In this document: positions 16,881 to 25,946 of the stretch, piece after piece
Numbering within the stretch: position 1 is the stretch's first letter
Layout of the letters: each line of letters begins with the position of its first letter
DNA from: Comamonadaceae bacterium
Lineage (GTDB): Bacteria > Pseudomonadota > Gammaproteobacteria > Burkholderiales > Burkholderiaceae_C
DNA: 64,000 nt
Direction: 5' to 3'
Assembly: GCA_947455145.1 (NCBI GenBank)
Contig: CANGME010000003.1
Coordinates: forward strand, 124,001 to 188,000
Notes under the pieces: model-generated
Seen by the model: the letters and a program-made list of their open reading frames with translations, nothing else
What the model was told of the DNA's origin: nothing
Databases searched by the model: none
Program-made: the position numbers and the translations under genes

Positions 16881-17861
16881 ATGACTTCAAATCCTCCCTC
16901 ACGCCGCCAACTGCTTTGCGCAGCCCTCGCCACACTGGCCCTGCCCGCATTGGCACAGACCAGCAAAATTTTAAAAATCATCGTGCCCTTTGCCACGGGC
17001 GGCGCGAACGATGTGTTTGCACGCCAAATGGCCAAACTTTTGACCGATATCCGCTCACAACCCGTGGTGGTAGAAAACAAGCCCGGCGCGGGCGGCAATG
17101 TGGGCACCGAGCAAGTAGTGCGCAGCGTGGCCGATGGCACCACGCTGCTCTTGGGCCATACCGGCACGGTCTCCATCAACCCGGCGCTGTACGGCAACCT
17201 CAAATTCGACACACAAAAAGATCTGCTGCCCGTGGCCATGTTTGCCTCGTCCGCGTTGGTGTTGGTCGTGCCCGCGGCACTCCCTGCCAAATCAGTGGAA
17301 GAGCTGTTGGCGCTGGCAGCAGCTAAGCCCGGTGGCTTCAACTACGGCTCCAGCGGCAACGGCACGGGCTCACATTTGAGCGGCGAGTTGCTGGCCTACA
17401 AGACCGGGGCCAAGCTCACCCACGTGCCCTACAAGGGCACAGCTCCTGCATTGACTGACTTGGTGGGTGGGCAAGTGCAATTCATGTTCAGCGTCATCCC
17501 CCCGGCGCTGGCCCTCATCAAAAGCGGTCGCTTGCGCGCCATCGCCGTCACCGGAAGCCAGCGTTTGGCCAGCATGCCTGACGTGCCCACCATGAGCGAA
17601 TCCAGCCTTGCCGGCTTGGCCTTGTTTGAGAGCTCACTCACCTACGGCTTGCTCGCACCACGCGGCACGCCGGAGGCCATCGTAAAAGAGTTGTCAGCCC
17701 AAGTGCTCAAGGCCGCAACCACATCAGAGTTTCTGAACCGTTTGAGTACCGAAGGTGCGGTGCTGCGCCTGGGCAACGCCAGCGAGTACGCAGCACAAAT
17801 CCGCAAAGAATCTGCCCAGTGGGCCGCGCTGATCAAACTGGCGGCTGTGACCGCTGAATGA
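16881..17861 (+). CDS. Bug/TctC-family tripartite tricarboxylate binding protein
   Basis: Periplasmic solute receptor of 326 residues with an SRRQLL-containing export signal ending ALAQ. Family marks are IVPFATGGANDVFAR, the acid-binding loop region NKPGAGGNVGTEQV and HVPYKGTAPALTDLVGGQ. The family binds carboxylates, aromatic acids or amides. No TctA/TctB permease is nearby, which is common for Bug proteins in Burkholderiales. The ATG at 16881 starts the signal peptide; an upstream in-frame start at 16824 would overlap yciH. It is followed by a second Bug gene on the same strand. Confidence 0.9.
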   Translation: MTSNPPSRRQLLCAALATLALPALAQTSKILKIIVPFATGGANDVFARQMAKLLTDIRSQPVVVENKPGAGGNVGTEQVVRSVADGTTLLLGHTGTVSINPALYGNLKFDTQKDLLPVAMFASSALVLVVPAALPAKSVEELLALAAAKPGGFNYGSSGNGTGSHLSGELLAYKTGAKLTHVPYKGTAPALTDLVGGQVQFMFSVIPPALALIKSGRLRAIAVTGSQRLASMPDVPTMSESSLAGLALFESSLTYGLLAPRGTPEAIVKELSAQVLKAATTSEFLNRLSTEGAVLRLGNASEYAAQIRKESAQWAALIKLAAVTAE

Positions 17862-17917
17862 CCGCAGCGTAATTGCCAGAGTAATATTCACCACCCTAAC
17901 CGAACTGGAAAACGACC

Positions 17918-18898
17918 ATGAAAAGACGTCAAATTCTCAAAGCCGCCAGCACCGTTGCCACCGCAAGCTTAGTGCCTGCACTCGCGCAAGCCCAAGACAA
18001 ATACCCCAGCAAACCCATTACCTGGATCTGCCCCTATGCCGCTGGTGGCAATGCCGATTCGCGCTCCCGCCAAGTGGCCAAAGTCATGAGTTCGATCTTG
18101 GGCCAGCCCATCATCATCGACAACAAGTCCGGTGCGGGCGGCAACATCGGCACTGAGGCCATTGCACGCGGCAAGCCCGACGGCTACACCATTGGCATGG
18201 GCAACTTTGCCCCCTTGGCTGTAAACCAGTCCCTGTTCAAAAAACTCAACTTCGACCCCACCTCGGATCTAATGCCCATTTGCCTGATCGAACGCGGCCC
18301 GCTGATTTTGATGGTGCGCAACGACTCACCCTACAAGTCGGTCAAAGACGTGGTAGCCGCAGCCAAAGCCTCACCCGGCAAGCTCAGCTACGCATCAGGC
18401 GGCATTGGTGGATCACATCACCTGAGCGGTGCCTTGTTTGAACATACAGCGGGCATAGACATGATCCACGCCCCCTACAAAAGCGGCTCGGCAGGTGCAA
18501 CCGACTTGATGGGCGGCCAAGTCCACATGATGTTTGAGCAAATGTACGCCGCCATGCCCGCCATCAAGGCCGGACGCCTGCGTGCACTGGCCATCACCAG
18601 CAAAACCCGCTCACCCCTGGCCCCCGACATCCCCACCATGGCCGAGCAAGGCTACCCCGCTGTGGAGGTGCTCAACTGGCAAGGCGTGATCGGCCCCAAA
18701 GGCATGTCCGCCGAGCTCATCAGCAAGCTCAACGCCGCCTGCAACAAAGCCCTGCAAGACCCCGAAGTCAAAGAGAAAATTTTGAGCCAAGGCAATGAGA
18801 TTGGTGGCGGAACGCCAGAGCAATTTGCCTCACTCATCAAAACCGAAGCCCCACGCTGGGCTAAGGTGGTGAGGGATGCGAAGATTGATCCTGAGTGA
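17918..18898 (+). CDS. Bug/TctC-family tripartite tricarboxylate binding protein
   Basis: The second of two tandem Bug receptors, 326 residues. The export signal has a twin-arginine flavour (MKRRQILKAASTVATASLV, cut after AQAQ). Key stretches are WICPYAAGGNADSRSRQVAK, NKSGAGGNIGTEAIARGKPD and HAPYKSGSAGATDLMGGQVH. It is clearly diverged from its neighbour, so the two probably bind different ligands. The ligand cannot be read from sequence. Confidence 0.9.
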   Translation: MKRRQILKAASTVATASLVPALAQAQDKYPSKPITWICPYAAGGNADSRSRQVAKVMSSILGQPIIIDNKSGAGGNIGTEAIARGKPDGYTIGMGNFAPLAVNQSLFKKLNFDPTSDLMPICLIERGPLILMVRNDSPYKSVKDVVAAAKASPGKLSYASGGIGGSHHLSGALFEHTAGIDMIHAPYKSGSAGATDLMGGQVHMMFEQMYAAMPAIKAGRLRALAITSKTRSPLAPDIPTMAEQGYPAVEVLNWQGVIGPKGMSAELISKLNAACNKALQDPEVKEKILSQGNEIGGGTPEQFASLIKTEAPRWAKVVRDAKIDPE

Positions 18899-18910
18899 GG
18901 GTTTTAAATT

Positions 18911-18933
18911 TGAGCTTGCAATTTGCAAGCTCA
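18911..18933. repeat. Inverted repeat between convergent Bug genes
   Basis: TGAGCTTGCA (18911-18920) and TGCAAGCTCA (18924-18933) form a perfect 10-bp stem with a 3-base loop. It lies between two convergent genes, so it may help end both transcripts, but neither side has a good T run. Confidence 0.4.
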
Positions 18934-18954
18934 ACATCACTCAAGCTATAGGCC

Positions 18955-19920
18955 TCACAAGGGCTGAATATCCGCCTGCTTAACAATCTTCTGGTAGATA
19001 CCGATTTGCTCGCGCACGAAGCGGGCGAACTCTTCGGGTTTCATGGGGGATGGGGCGATGCCGAGTTTGGCGAATTGCTCGCGCACCTCGGGCTTTTGCA
19101 GGATGGCTTCGACTTGGGCGTTGATCTTGTTCACTACTGTCCCTGGCGTGCCGGTGGGGGCCCACACACCGAACCAGAGGGTGATGTCAAAGCCAGGCAG
19201 GCCTTGCTCGGCCAGGGGCGGCACCTCGGGCATCACGTCGGCGCGCTTGCGGGTGGACACGCCCAGGGCCGCGAGCTTGCCTTCTTTCATTTGCCCGACC
19301 ACGGTATTGATGGGGGCCATGTAAAAAGCGGTGCGCCCAGCCATGGAGTCTTGAATCGCCTCGGGGGAGCCTTTGTACGGGACGTGCAGCATTTTCACGC
19401 CCGCAACCTGTGCAAAGTACTCTGCCGCCAAGTGGGTGGAGCTGCCCACGCCTGCGGACGCAAACGGGATGCCGCCGGGCTTGGCCTTGGCCGCGTCAAT
19501 CAGTGACTTCACCGTGGGGTACTCGCCGCCTTTGGCCGTGACCATCACATAGGGCGTGATGCCCAAAATGCTCACATCCACCAGGTCTTTGAGCGGGTCA
19601 TAGGGCAGGGTTTTGTAGATGGCCGAATTAGCCGCATGCGAGGCGGACTGCACCAGCAGCGTGTAGCCATCGGCCTCGGCCTTCACCACCGCTTGCGTGC
19701 CGATTTGCCCGCCCGCGCCGGGGCGGTTTTCCACAATCACGGGCTGCTTCCAGACCTCGCTCAAATGGCGGGCAATGATGCGCCCGGCAATGTCTGCGCC
19801 CGAGCCAGCGGTGAGGGGCACGATGAGACGAACGGGCTTGCTTGGGTAGTCTTGTGCTGCGGCCCAAGTGGCCGTCAATGCCACGGCGATCAGGGTCGCG
19901 CGTTTGATGAAAGTGTTCAC
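18955..19920 (-). CDS. Bug/TctC-family tripartite tricarboxylate binding protein
   Basis: Periplasmic receptor of 321 residues with a typical signal peptide (MNTFIKRATLIAVALTATWA, cut after AAA/AQ). Family marks: LIVPLTAGSGADIAGRIIAR, NRPGAGGQIGTQAVVKAEAD and HVPYKGSPEAIQDSMAGR. It is convergent with the two plus-strand Bug genes. Just upstream on the same strand is the acyl-CoA synthetase cluster, of which it may be the distal member. Confidence 0.9.
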   Translation of the reverse strand: MNTFIKRATLIAVALTATWAAAQDYPSKPVRLIVPLTAGSGADIAGRIIARHLSEVWKQPVIVENRPGAGGQIGTQAVVKAEADGYTLLVQSASHAANSAIYKTLPYDPLKDLVDVSILGITPYVMVTAKGGEYPTVKSLIDAAKAKPGGIPFASAGVGSSTHLAAEYFAQVAGVKMLHVPYKGSPEAIQDSMAGRTAFYMAPINTVVGQMKEGKLAALGVSTRKRADVMPEVPPLAEQGLPGFDITLWFGVWAPTGTPGTVVNKINAQVEAILQKPEVREQFAKLGIAPSPMKPEEFARFVREQIGIYQKIVKQADIQPL

Positions 19921-20012
19921 GGTGTTGTCTCCTGTTTTAAATCTAAAAATATGACGGTACGGGAAGCTTGATCTTGTCGAATTATCAATGGGGAGGAGCA
20001 GAAATGCTTGTC

Positions 20013-22181
20013 CTAGCTGGCCAGCACCATCACCGCATCTGCCGCGCGCGCACCTTGCCCTTTTGGCAGCACAAAGAGCGGGTTGATTTCAGCCTCAAGG
20101 AGTCGATCACCCAAACTTTCGACCATGTTGGAGAAGGCCACGATGGCATCGAGCAGCGCATCAACATCCGCCAAGGGGCGACCTCGGTAACCGTTGAGCA
20201 GGGGCCAGGTTTTGAGGCTCTCCAGCATGTCGCGTGCACCAGCGCGGTCAACAGGGCACATTCGAAGTGCGGTGTCTTCCAGCAGCTCCGCCGCCGTGCC
20301 GCCCATGCCCAGCAGAATAGCGCTGCCCACGGGGTCACGGTGCATGCCCAGGATCATCTCGACGCCGCCGGTGACCATGTCTTGCAGCAAAAATTGATCG
20401 CACACCACGCCCGCATGGGCCTGCACGTCTGCACGCATTTGGTCCAAGCGCGCGCCCACCTGCTCTGGCCTGAGGTTGACCGCCACACCGCCCACATCGC
20501 TTTTATGCGTGAGGCTATTGGACAAGATTTTGAGAACGAATTTCTGTGAGCCGTTTGAGGCCATGGCTTTCGCCGCCTGCATCGCCTCAGCGCTGGTGGA
20601 CACCACCGTCTCGCGCGTGGCGGGCACTCCAAACTGCGCAAAAATTTGCTTGGCCTCAAACTCGTTTAAGGAGCCTTTGAGCTGGCTAGAGATGACGACG
20701 AGCGGCGCAGCCTCTGCACTCCGGTTTGTGTGCCGTTGGCGCTGGTATTGCGCTTGCTGCTGCATGCCCAAGAGCGCCTGCGCGCAGCTCTCAGGCGCGG
20801 TGAAAGCGGGCACGCCCAGTGATGACAGCACAGCCGCCGCCTCGGGTGAGTGCGGGCTGACATAGGCCAACACGGGCTTGTGGGCGAAGGCTGGCGCATC
20901 TTTTAAAGCACCGGCAATCGCGTCGGCCATAAGGCTGGGTTGCGCCACGCCAGACGAGCCGACGATGACGATGAGCGCGTCATAACTCGCGCTGGCCAGC
21001 AACGCCGCTACCGCGCCGCGCAGCACCGCAGGCTGCAAGCCCGCCAGGGTCACGTCAATCGGGTTTTTATCAAACACGGCGTGGTCACCCGTTTGCGTGG
21101 CGCGCAGTTTGAGTGCGGTGGCCGCATCCGGCGCGGGGGCCTCAAAGCCTGCCAGGCCCAGACTGTCAGACACCAGCGTGCCGGCACCACCGGTGGAGGT
21201 GAGAATCGCTACACGCTTGCCGTTTAACTTTTTCCCGGTACACAGCGCAAGCGGAATGTCCAGCAAATCACTGAAGACTTGCGCCCTGACCACGCCGCAA
21301 CTGGCAAAGAGCGCGTCATACATGCGGTCAGAGCCCGCCATGGCTCCGGTGTGCGAGACAGCGGCTTGCGCGCCTGCTTCTGAGCGGCCAATTTTGAAAG
21401 CGACGATGGGTTTGCCCAAGCCGCCGTTGGCTTGGCGCGCCTTGTGGCAGGCGGCTTTGAAGCGAGCCACGTTGCGCACGGTTTCGATGTAGAGCACGAT
21501 GACCTCGGTCGCCGGGTCATCGGCCAGGTAGTCCACGCAGTCGGCCAGATCAATGTCCACCTCATTGCTGGTTGAAATCAATTTGGCCAGCCCCACACCC
21601 CGCGCCGACGCACGCGACAAGAGCGAGCCCAAAATGCCGCCGCTTTGCGAGACCACGCTGATGCTGCCGTGGCTCAAGGCTTGCATGTCCAGCGCGCCAC
21701 TGGGCGAGAGCACGATGCTGTCCGTCAAATTAACCAAGCCAATGGTGTTGGGCCCGAGCAAGCGCATGGGTGGCAAGCCACTCAAGCCACTCAAACCACT
21801 ATCAGCGCGGCTCGCCGCTGCCAGCAGTGCCGCTTGGCGTGCAACGCCCGCCTCGCCCGTCTCTGCATAGCCGCTGGCCAACACGATGCAGGCCTGCACA
21901 CCCAAGGCCGCGAGTTCGCGCACCGCGCCTTCAGCGCGCTCTGCGCCCAAGAGCACCATCGCCACATCAGGCACCGCAGGTAGCGCGGCGATGCTGGGGT
22001 AGCAGGTGAGCGCATTGATTTCGCTCACGCGCGGGTTGACGGGGTAAATCGCCCCCGAAAAGCCGTGCTGTTGCAAATACGCAATCGGGCGACCAGAGGT
22101 TTTACTCGCGTCGGCTGACGCACCAATCACCGCCACTGAGCGCGGCTTGAACAACACGTCCATCACATTCGATACCTTCAT
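20013..22181 (-). CDS. ADP-forming acyl-CoA synthetase (fused alpha/beta)
   Basis: NDP-forming acyl-CoA ligase of about 722 residues. The N-terminal CoA-binding Rossmann domain (VLFKPRSVAVIGASADASK) comes first. Next are succinyl-CoA-ligase-like domains (ISVVSQSGGILGSLL, VSHTGAMAGSD with the likely phospho-histidine). The C-terminal ATP-grasp domain starts near 510 (LNEFEAKQIFAQFGVPATRE, KILSNSLTHKSDVGGVA). It would turn a carboxylic acid, CoA and ATP into acyl-CoA, ADP and Pi. The ATG at 22181 is chosen over one at 22193 that abuts the purine-rich site. Neighbours suggest a role in an acid-degradation pathway; the substrate is unknown. Confidence 0.88.
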   Translation of the reverse strand: MKVSNVMDVLFKPRSVAVIGASADASKTSGRPIAYLQQHGFSGAIYPVNPRVSEINALTCYPSIAALPAVPDVAMVLLGAERAEGAVRELAALGVQACIVLASGYAETGEAGVARQAALLAAASRADSGLSGLSGLPPMRLLGPNTIGLVNLTDSIVLSPSGALDMQALSHGSISVVSQSGGILGSLLSRASARGVGLAKLISTSNEVDIDLADCVDYLADDPATEVIVLYIETVRNVARFKAACHKARQANGGLGKPIVAFKIGRSEAGAQAAVSHTGAMAGSDRMYDALFASCGVVRAQVFSDLLDIPLALCTGKKLNGKRVAILTSTGGAGTLVSDSLGLAGFEAPAPDAATALKLRATQTGDHAVFDKNPIDVTLAGLQPAVLRGAVAALLASASYDALIVIVGSSGVAQPSLMADAIAGALKDAPAFAHKPVLAYVSPHSPEAAAVLSSLGVPAFTAPESCAQALLGMQQQAQYQRQRHTNRSAEAAPLVVISSQLKGSLNEFEAKQIFAQFGVPATRETVVSTSAEAMQAAKAMASNGSQKFVLKILSNSLTHKSDVGGVAVNLRPEQVGARLDQMRADVQAHAGVVCDQFLLQDMVTGGVEMILGMHRDPVGSAILLGMGGTAAELLEDTALRMCPVDRAGARDMLESLKTWPLLNGYRGRPLADVDALLDAIVAFSNMVESLGDRLLEAEINPLFVLPKGQGARAADAVMVLAS

Positions 22182-22227
22182 GGTGGTACACATTCCTTTT
22201 GATCCGAGATTGTTCATTACAGATTTT

Positions 22228-22288
22228 CCCGTTCGGGCTGAGCCTGTCGAAGCCTGGGCAACCCTTCGACAAGCTCAGGGCGAACGGG
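22228..22288. repeat. Palindromic interspersed repeat, intergenic (copy 2)
   Basis: CCCGTTCGGGCTGAGCCTGTCGAAG-type arm at 22228-22252 pairs imperfectly with 22264-22288. It shares the TGTCGAAG/CTTCGACA core and the CCGTTCG/CGAACGG ends with the copies inside nrtB and uvrD. It lies between the MmgE/PrpD gene and the acyl-CoA synthetase gene, both on the minus strand, so it could act as an mRNA hairpin between them. Confidence 0.85.
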
Positions 22289-22342
22289 GCTAATGGACAT
22301 TCTCGGTTGATTGCTGATTCACGATTGAAGAAGGCCCGCTTT

Positions 22343-23713
22343 TTATTCAGATTGCCAATAGTTGGCCAGTGCCGCCACCGGCACATCCGCCTCGCCCATG
22401 ATGGCCATGGAGAGTGCCTCAGCATGGGCACGGCCAATACGGGGCGTAGTGAGTTCATAGAACTTGTCCAGCAACTCTTCGTCGGTGAGGGGGTCGTCCG
22501 GGTCGCCGTGGCGTGTGTCTTGGTGGCGTGAAAAAACCTCGCCACTCAACAATTCAATCTCAATCTGCGCGCTGCGTTTTTTCGGGAAGTGCTGTGTGCA
22601 AGCGGGCGCTTCATGCACGGTGATTTTGTCTTCCAGGGCGCGAATCTGCGGGTTGGCCAGTGTGTCTGGCATGAACGCCAGCTCTCTGACGCGGCCCAAC
22701 ACCAGACGCGCCGCCACGGTGTAAGTCAAACTGAATTTGGCTTCAAACGCGCTTTGCGGCCGGCGATAAGCGCACACCTCCACGCCCGCCTTGTAGGCCC
22801 CAATGCGGATGGCTTTGATGGTGTCGGGCGCGATGCGGTGCTGCGCTTGCAAGGCCGCCGCACCGTCAATGGCGGGAAAGGTGTGGCCACAGCAGCCGTG
22901 ATTTTTAAACGTCATGCGGGTGATGTTGAAGTCTGTGCCCAGGCCATCCAGCGCCTCGCCCCAGCGCGCACCCGCACTCATGGCGGCACCAAAACCGGCT
23001 TCGCCTTCCAGCAGATCGGGCGTGCCCGTCATGCCCGCCGCTGCCGCCAGCGCAGCACTCAAGCCCACTTCAGCGGCGTGCCCGCCGTGCATGGGCTTGG
23101 TCATAGCGTCCGAGCGAAAGGCTTGCTGCAATCCGCTGGCAAACGTGCCTGCGGTGGCCATGGCGTGGCAAGCCTCGTCTGCGCTCAGTTGCACCAGCGC
23201 CGCGCACGCCGCCGCCGCGCCAAACACGCCCGCCGTGCCCGTGGTGTGAAAGTATTTGTAGTGGCTGGGCTGCACGGCAGAGCCAATGCGGGTAGAGACC
23301 TCATAGCCCGCAGTGATGGCTTTGAGCAGCGCGTCGCGCCCCAGCCCGCGCGCTTGCGCCAAGGCAAACGCGGGAGAGATGGTAGGGCTGGCGGGGTGGT
23401 ACGCGCCGTCGCGGTAGATGTCGTCGTACTCTGCCAAGTGGGAGAGCGTGCCGTTGATAAACGCCGCTGCGCGAAGCTGGGCTTTAGCCGTTGAGCCTGC
23501 AATGCTGCAAGGTGCGTGCCCCGCGCCTGGGGCCAGCAACTCATCGGCGTAAGCCTTGCGCAGCAGGTCAGCGGTCGGCAAATTGCCACCGGCAATCAGC
23601 GCCCCCGTCCAATCGAGCAAGGCGCGTTTGGTGTGGTGTTGAACATCAGCGCTCTGCGCTTGTTGTGCGGCCTTGGCGATGTAAGCACCGTAACTTTGCA
23701 GCAGCGTTGTCAT
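22343..23713 (-). CDS. MmgE/PrpD family protein
   Basis: A 456-residue member of the family of 2-methylcitrate dehydratase, cis-aconitate decarboxylase and relatives. Seen in the sequence: ALLDWTGALIAGG near the N-terminus, LAEYDDIYRDGAYHPASPTISPA, the family stretch KPMHGGHAAEVGLSAALAA at about 205-225, and the second-domain FKNHGCCGHTFPAIDGA. Many members are not methylcitrate dehydratases but act on other tricarboxylates or hydroxy acids. The start overlaps the stop of the upstream Bug gene by ATGA, tying it to that transporter receptor. Confidence 0.9.
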   Translation of the reverse strand: MTTLLQSYGAYIAKAAQQAQSADVQHHTKRALLDWTGALIAGGNLPTADLLRKAYADELLAPGAGHAPCSIAGSTAKAQLRAAAFINGTLSHLAEYDDIYRDGAYHPASPTISPAFALAQARGLGRDALLKAITAGYEVSTRIGSAVQPSHYKYFHTTGTAGVFGAAAACAALVQLSADEACHAMATAGTFASGLQQAFRSDAMTKPMHGGHAAEVGLSAALAAAAGMTGTPDLLEGEAGFGAAMSAGARWGEALDGLGTDFNITRMTFKNHGCCGHTFPAIDGAAALQAQHRIAPDTIKAIRIGAYKAGVEVCAYRRPQSAFEAKFSLTYTVAARLVLGRVRELAFMPDTLANPQIRALEDKITVHEAPACTQHFPKKRSAQIEIELLSGEVFSRHQDTRHGDPDDPLTDEELLDKFYELTTPRIGRAHAEALSMAIMGEADVPVAALANYWQSE

Positions 23714-24711
23714 TCGGCCCTCGCGCCTGAGGCCTTGACAATCGGGGCCCAGGTTTCGTACTCGGTACGCACAAAGCTAGAGAACTCATCCACACTCATC
23801 GGAATCGGCTCAGCACCTTGCGCGACCAGACGGGCATTGACCTCCGGACTTTGCAAAATCTCGTTCATCTCTTTGTTGAGCTTTTGCACAATGGCCATGG
23901 GTGTGCCTTTGGGTGCAAAAAACCCGAACCATGAGCCCGTGGCCATATCGACACCCAGCTCTTTGAGCGTCGGCGTATCTGGCAAGGCGCGCGAGCGAAT
24001 TTTGGTGGAGATCGCCAAGGGTTTGAGTTGGCCGCCCTTGATCAGTTGCGTGACCGAGGGCACGGTGGCAAACATGTACTGCAAGCGCCCGGCCACCAAA
24101 TCGCGTGTAGCCTCGGCCCCTTTATAGGGAATGTGCAGCGCATTCAGGCCGGTGCGTGCGCTGTACAAATAGCCCGTCATGTGGGCTGCAGTGCCGATGC
24201 CGGTGGAGCCATAACTGACTTTGTCGGGGTTGGCTTTGGCGAATTTGCTGAGGTCGGCAATCGAGTTGATCACGGGTGCGCTCGCAATCGTGGGCACGAC
24301 CAAGACCGTGGGCACTTCGGCGATCAAGGCAATGGGTTGCAGCTCTTTTTGCGGGTTGACCGGCAGCTTGGCGAACAGCGAGGGATTGATCGCAATTGGG
24401 CCAAAAGAGTTGACGAGGATGGTGTAGCCATCGGGCGCGGCGCGGCCTACATACTCCGTGCCCAAGTTGCCTGCTGCACCGGCTTTGTTTTCCACCACCA
24501 CCGTGGCGTTCCACTTGGTCGTCAACTGCGCTGCCACCTCGCGGGCCAAGATGTCCGTGGTGCCGCCTGCGGTGAAAGACACGATGAATCGGATGGGTTT
24601 TTCAGGGTATTTATCGGCAGATGCTGCTGTCGTTTGGGCGTGCGCACTGTGGGCGGCAAAGCTCAGCAGAAACAGCGCGCTCAGGCGGTAAATTGCGTTG
24701 ATTTGTTTCAT
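23710..24711 (-). CDS. Bug/TctC-family tripartite tricarboxylate binding protein
   Basis: Periplasmic receptor of 333 residues. The signal peptide MKQINAIYRLSALFLLSFAA ends near AHAQ. Family marks: FIVSFTAGGTTDILAREVAA, NKAGAAGNLGTEYVGRAAPD and HIPYKGAEATRDLVAGR. I chose the ATG at 24711; a longer frame would run back into the acyl-CoA dehydrogenase gene. The 4-base overlap with the MmgE/PrpD start suggests the bound solute is the substrate of that enzyme group. Confidence 0.9.
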   Translation of the reverse strand: MKQINAIYRLSALFLLSFAAHSAHAQTTAASADKYPEKPIRFIVSFTAGGTTDILAREVAAQLTTKWNATVVVENKAGAAGNLGTEYVGRAAPDGYTILVNSFGPIAINPSLFAKLPVNPQKELQPIALIAEVPTVLVVPTIASAPVINSIADLSKFAKANPDKVSYGSTGIGTAAHMTGYLYSARTGLNALHIPYKGAEATRDLVAGRLQYMFATVPSVTQLIKGGQLKPLAISTKIRSRALPDTPTLKELGVDMATGSWFGFFAPKGTPMAIVQKLNKEMNEILQSPEVNARLVAQGAEPIPMSVDEFSSFVRTEYETWAPIVKASGARAE

Positions 24712-24742
24712 GGCATTGGTCTCTTCGTTTAGTCTCTTTTGT

Positions 24743-25912
24743 TCAGGCTCTTTGGTTAAATTTGGTCTCAAGCACTTCTTCGGCAATGCGGTTTTTGAGT
24801 ATTTCCAGCGAGCCACCGGCGATCATCCAGCCTCGGGTTCTGCGCAAACAATACTCCACCAGCTCCATTTGGCTGTAGCCACTCGCACCCATGACCTGTA
24901 GCGCCTCATTGGCCACCTCAAAACCAGCCGTGTTGCACATGTATTTGGCAATGGCCGTCTCGTAGGCCGATGGCAAGCCTGTGTCGGATTGATCGGCGTT
25001 GCTGGCCGCGCGGTACAAGAGCAACTGCGCCGCATCCAGCTTGGTCGCCATCTCGGCGAACTTCCACTGGATGCCTTGAAAGTCGGCAATGCGCTTTCCA
25101 AACTGCTTGCGCTCCAGCGCATAGGTTTTGGCGCGGTTAAAGGCATAGCGGCCCAGTGCCAAGGCGCGCGACGAGTTACCCAAGCGCTCCACGTTAAACC
25201 CGGCAATTTGCTTTTTGAACCCGCCTTCGCCCAGCAACAGGTTTTCATCCGGCACAAAGCAATCGTCAAAGTAGAGTTGCGACCATTCCTCACCGCTCAT
25301 GAAGCTGGAGGGTTGCCCGATGGTGAGGCCAGGTGCGTCGCGGTCAACCACCACCGAGCCAATCGCTTGCAGGCCCTTGGCTGCATCCCCTTGGCCAAAG
25401 CGCACGTACACTAAAAATGCGGTGGCCGTGGGGCTGTGGGTTGAGAACACCTTGGTGCCGTTGATGCGGTAACCCCCCGGTACTTGAGTGGCGGTGGTGA
25501 CCAGCTCTGTCACCGCAGAGCCTGCACCGGGCTCACTCATGCCCAGCCCAATCAAGGTGCGGCCTGCCAGCAAATCGCGCAGGTATTTTTCTTTCAATCG
25601 GGGGCTGGCAAATTGGGCAAAGGTGCGGATCGGCCCGAAGTTACCGGCTTGCACCACGTCAGCGCTTTTAGGGCAGTGCTGGGCAATGGTTTGGATGGCA
25701 ATCACGGCGTCCATCAGCGTGCCGCCTTGCCCGCCTTCGGCCTCGGGCATGGTGATGCCGAGCAAGCCGTTGTCAGCCATGAGTTGGGCCACATCCCAGG
25801 GGTAGTCGGTGCTGTGGGCACGCTTGAGCGCACCCGGTGCAAGCTCAGTGCGGGCAAGGCGATCGACGCTGTCGGCAAACGCGATTTGGTCAGGGCTTAA
25901 TGAGAAATTCAT
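24743..25912 (-). CDS. Acyl-CoA dehydrogenase
   Basis: FAD enzyme of 389 residues. It introduces a double bond alpha-beta to an acyl-CoA and passes electrons to ETF. N-terminal helical domain, then the FAD/substrate region IGLGMSEPGAGSAVTELVTTA at about 130, KVFSTHSPTATAFLVYV, and a C-terminal domain with YSQMELVEYCLRRTRGW and GGSLEILKNRIAEEVL. The ATG at 25912 is preferred over a TTG two codons upstream. It lies between the hydrolase and the Bug gene in one minus-strand run, consistent with acyl-CoA catabolism after the ADP-forming ligase. Confidence 0.92.
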   Translation of the reverse strand: MNFSLSPDQIAFADSVDRLARTELAPGALKRAHSTDYPWDVAQLMADNGLLGITMPEAEGGQGGTLMDAVIAIQTIAQHCPKSADVVQAGNFGPIRTFAQFASPRLKEKYLRDLLAGRTLIGLGMSEPGAGSAVTELVTTATQVPGGYRINGTKVFSTHSPTATAFLVYVRFGQGDAAKGLQAIGSVVVDRDAPGLTIGQPSSFMSGEEWSQLYFDDCFVPDENLLLGEGGFKKQIAGFNVERLGNSSRALALGRYAFNRAKTYALERKQFGKRIADFQGIQWKFAEMATKLDAAQLLLYRAASNADQSDTGLPSAYETAIAKYMCNTAGFEVANEALQVMGASGYSQMELVEYCLRRTRGWMIAGGSLEILKNRIAEEVLETKFNQRA

Positions 25913-25946
25913 GGTCAAAAATGGTGTGTCCGCTCATCGCTATTTT

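Noticed and set aside
22343-23713. 2-methylcitrate dehydratase of the propionate (prp) pathway
   Set aside because: No prpB, prpC or prpR is nearby, and the gene is coupled to a Bug receptor; the broad MmgE/PrpD family name is safer.
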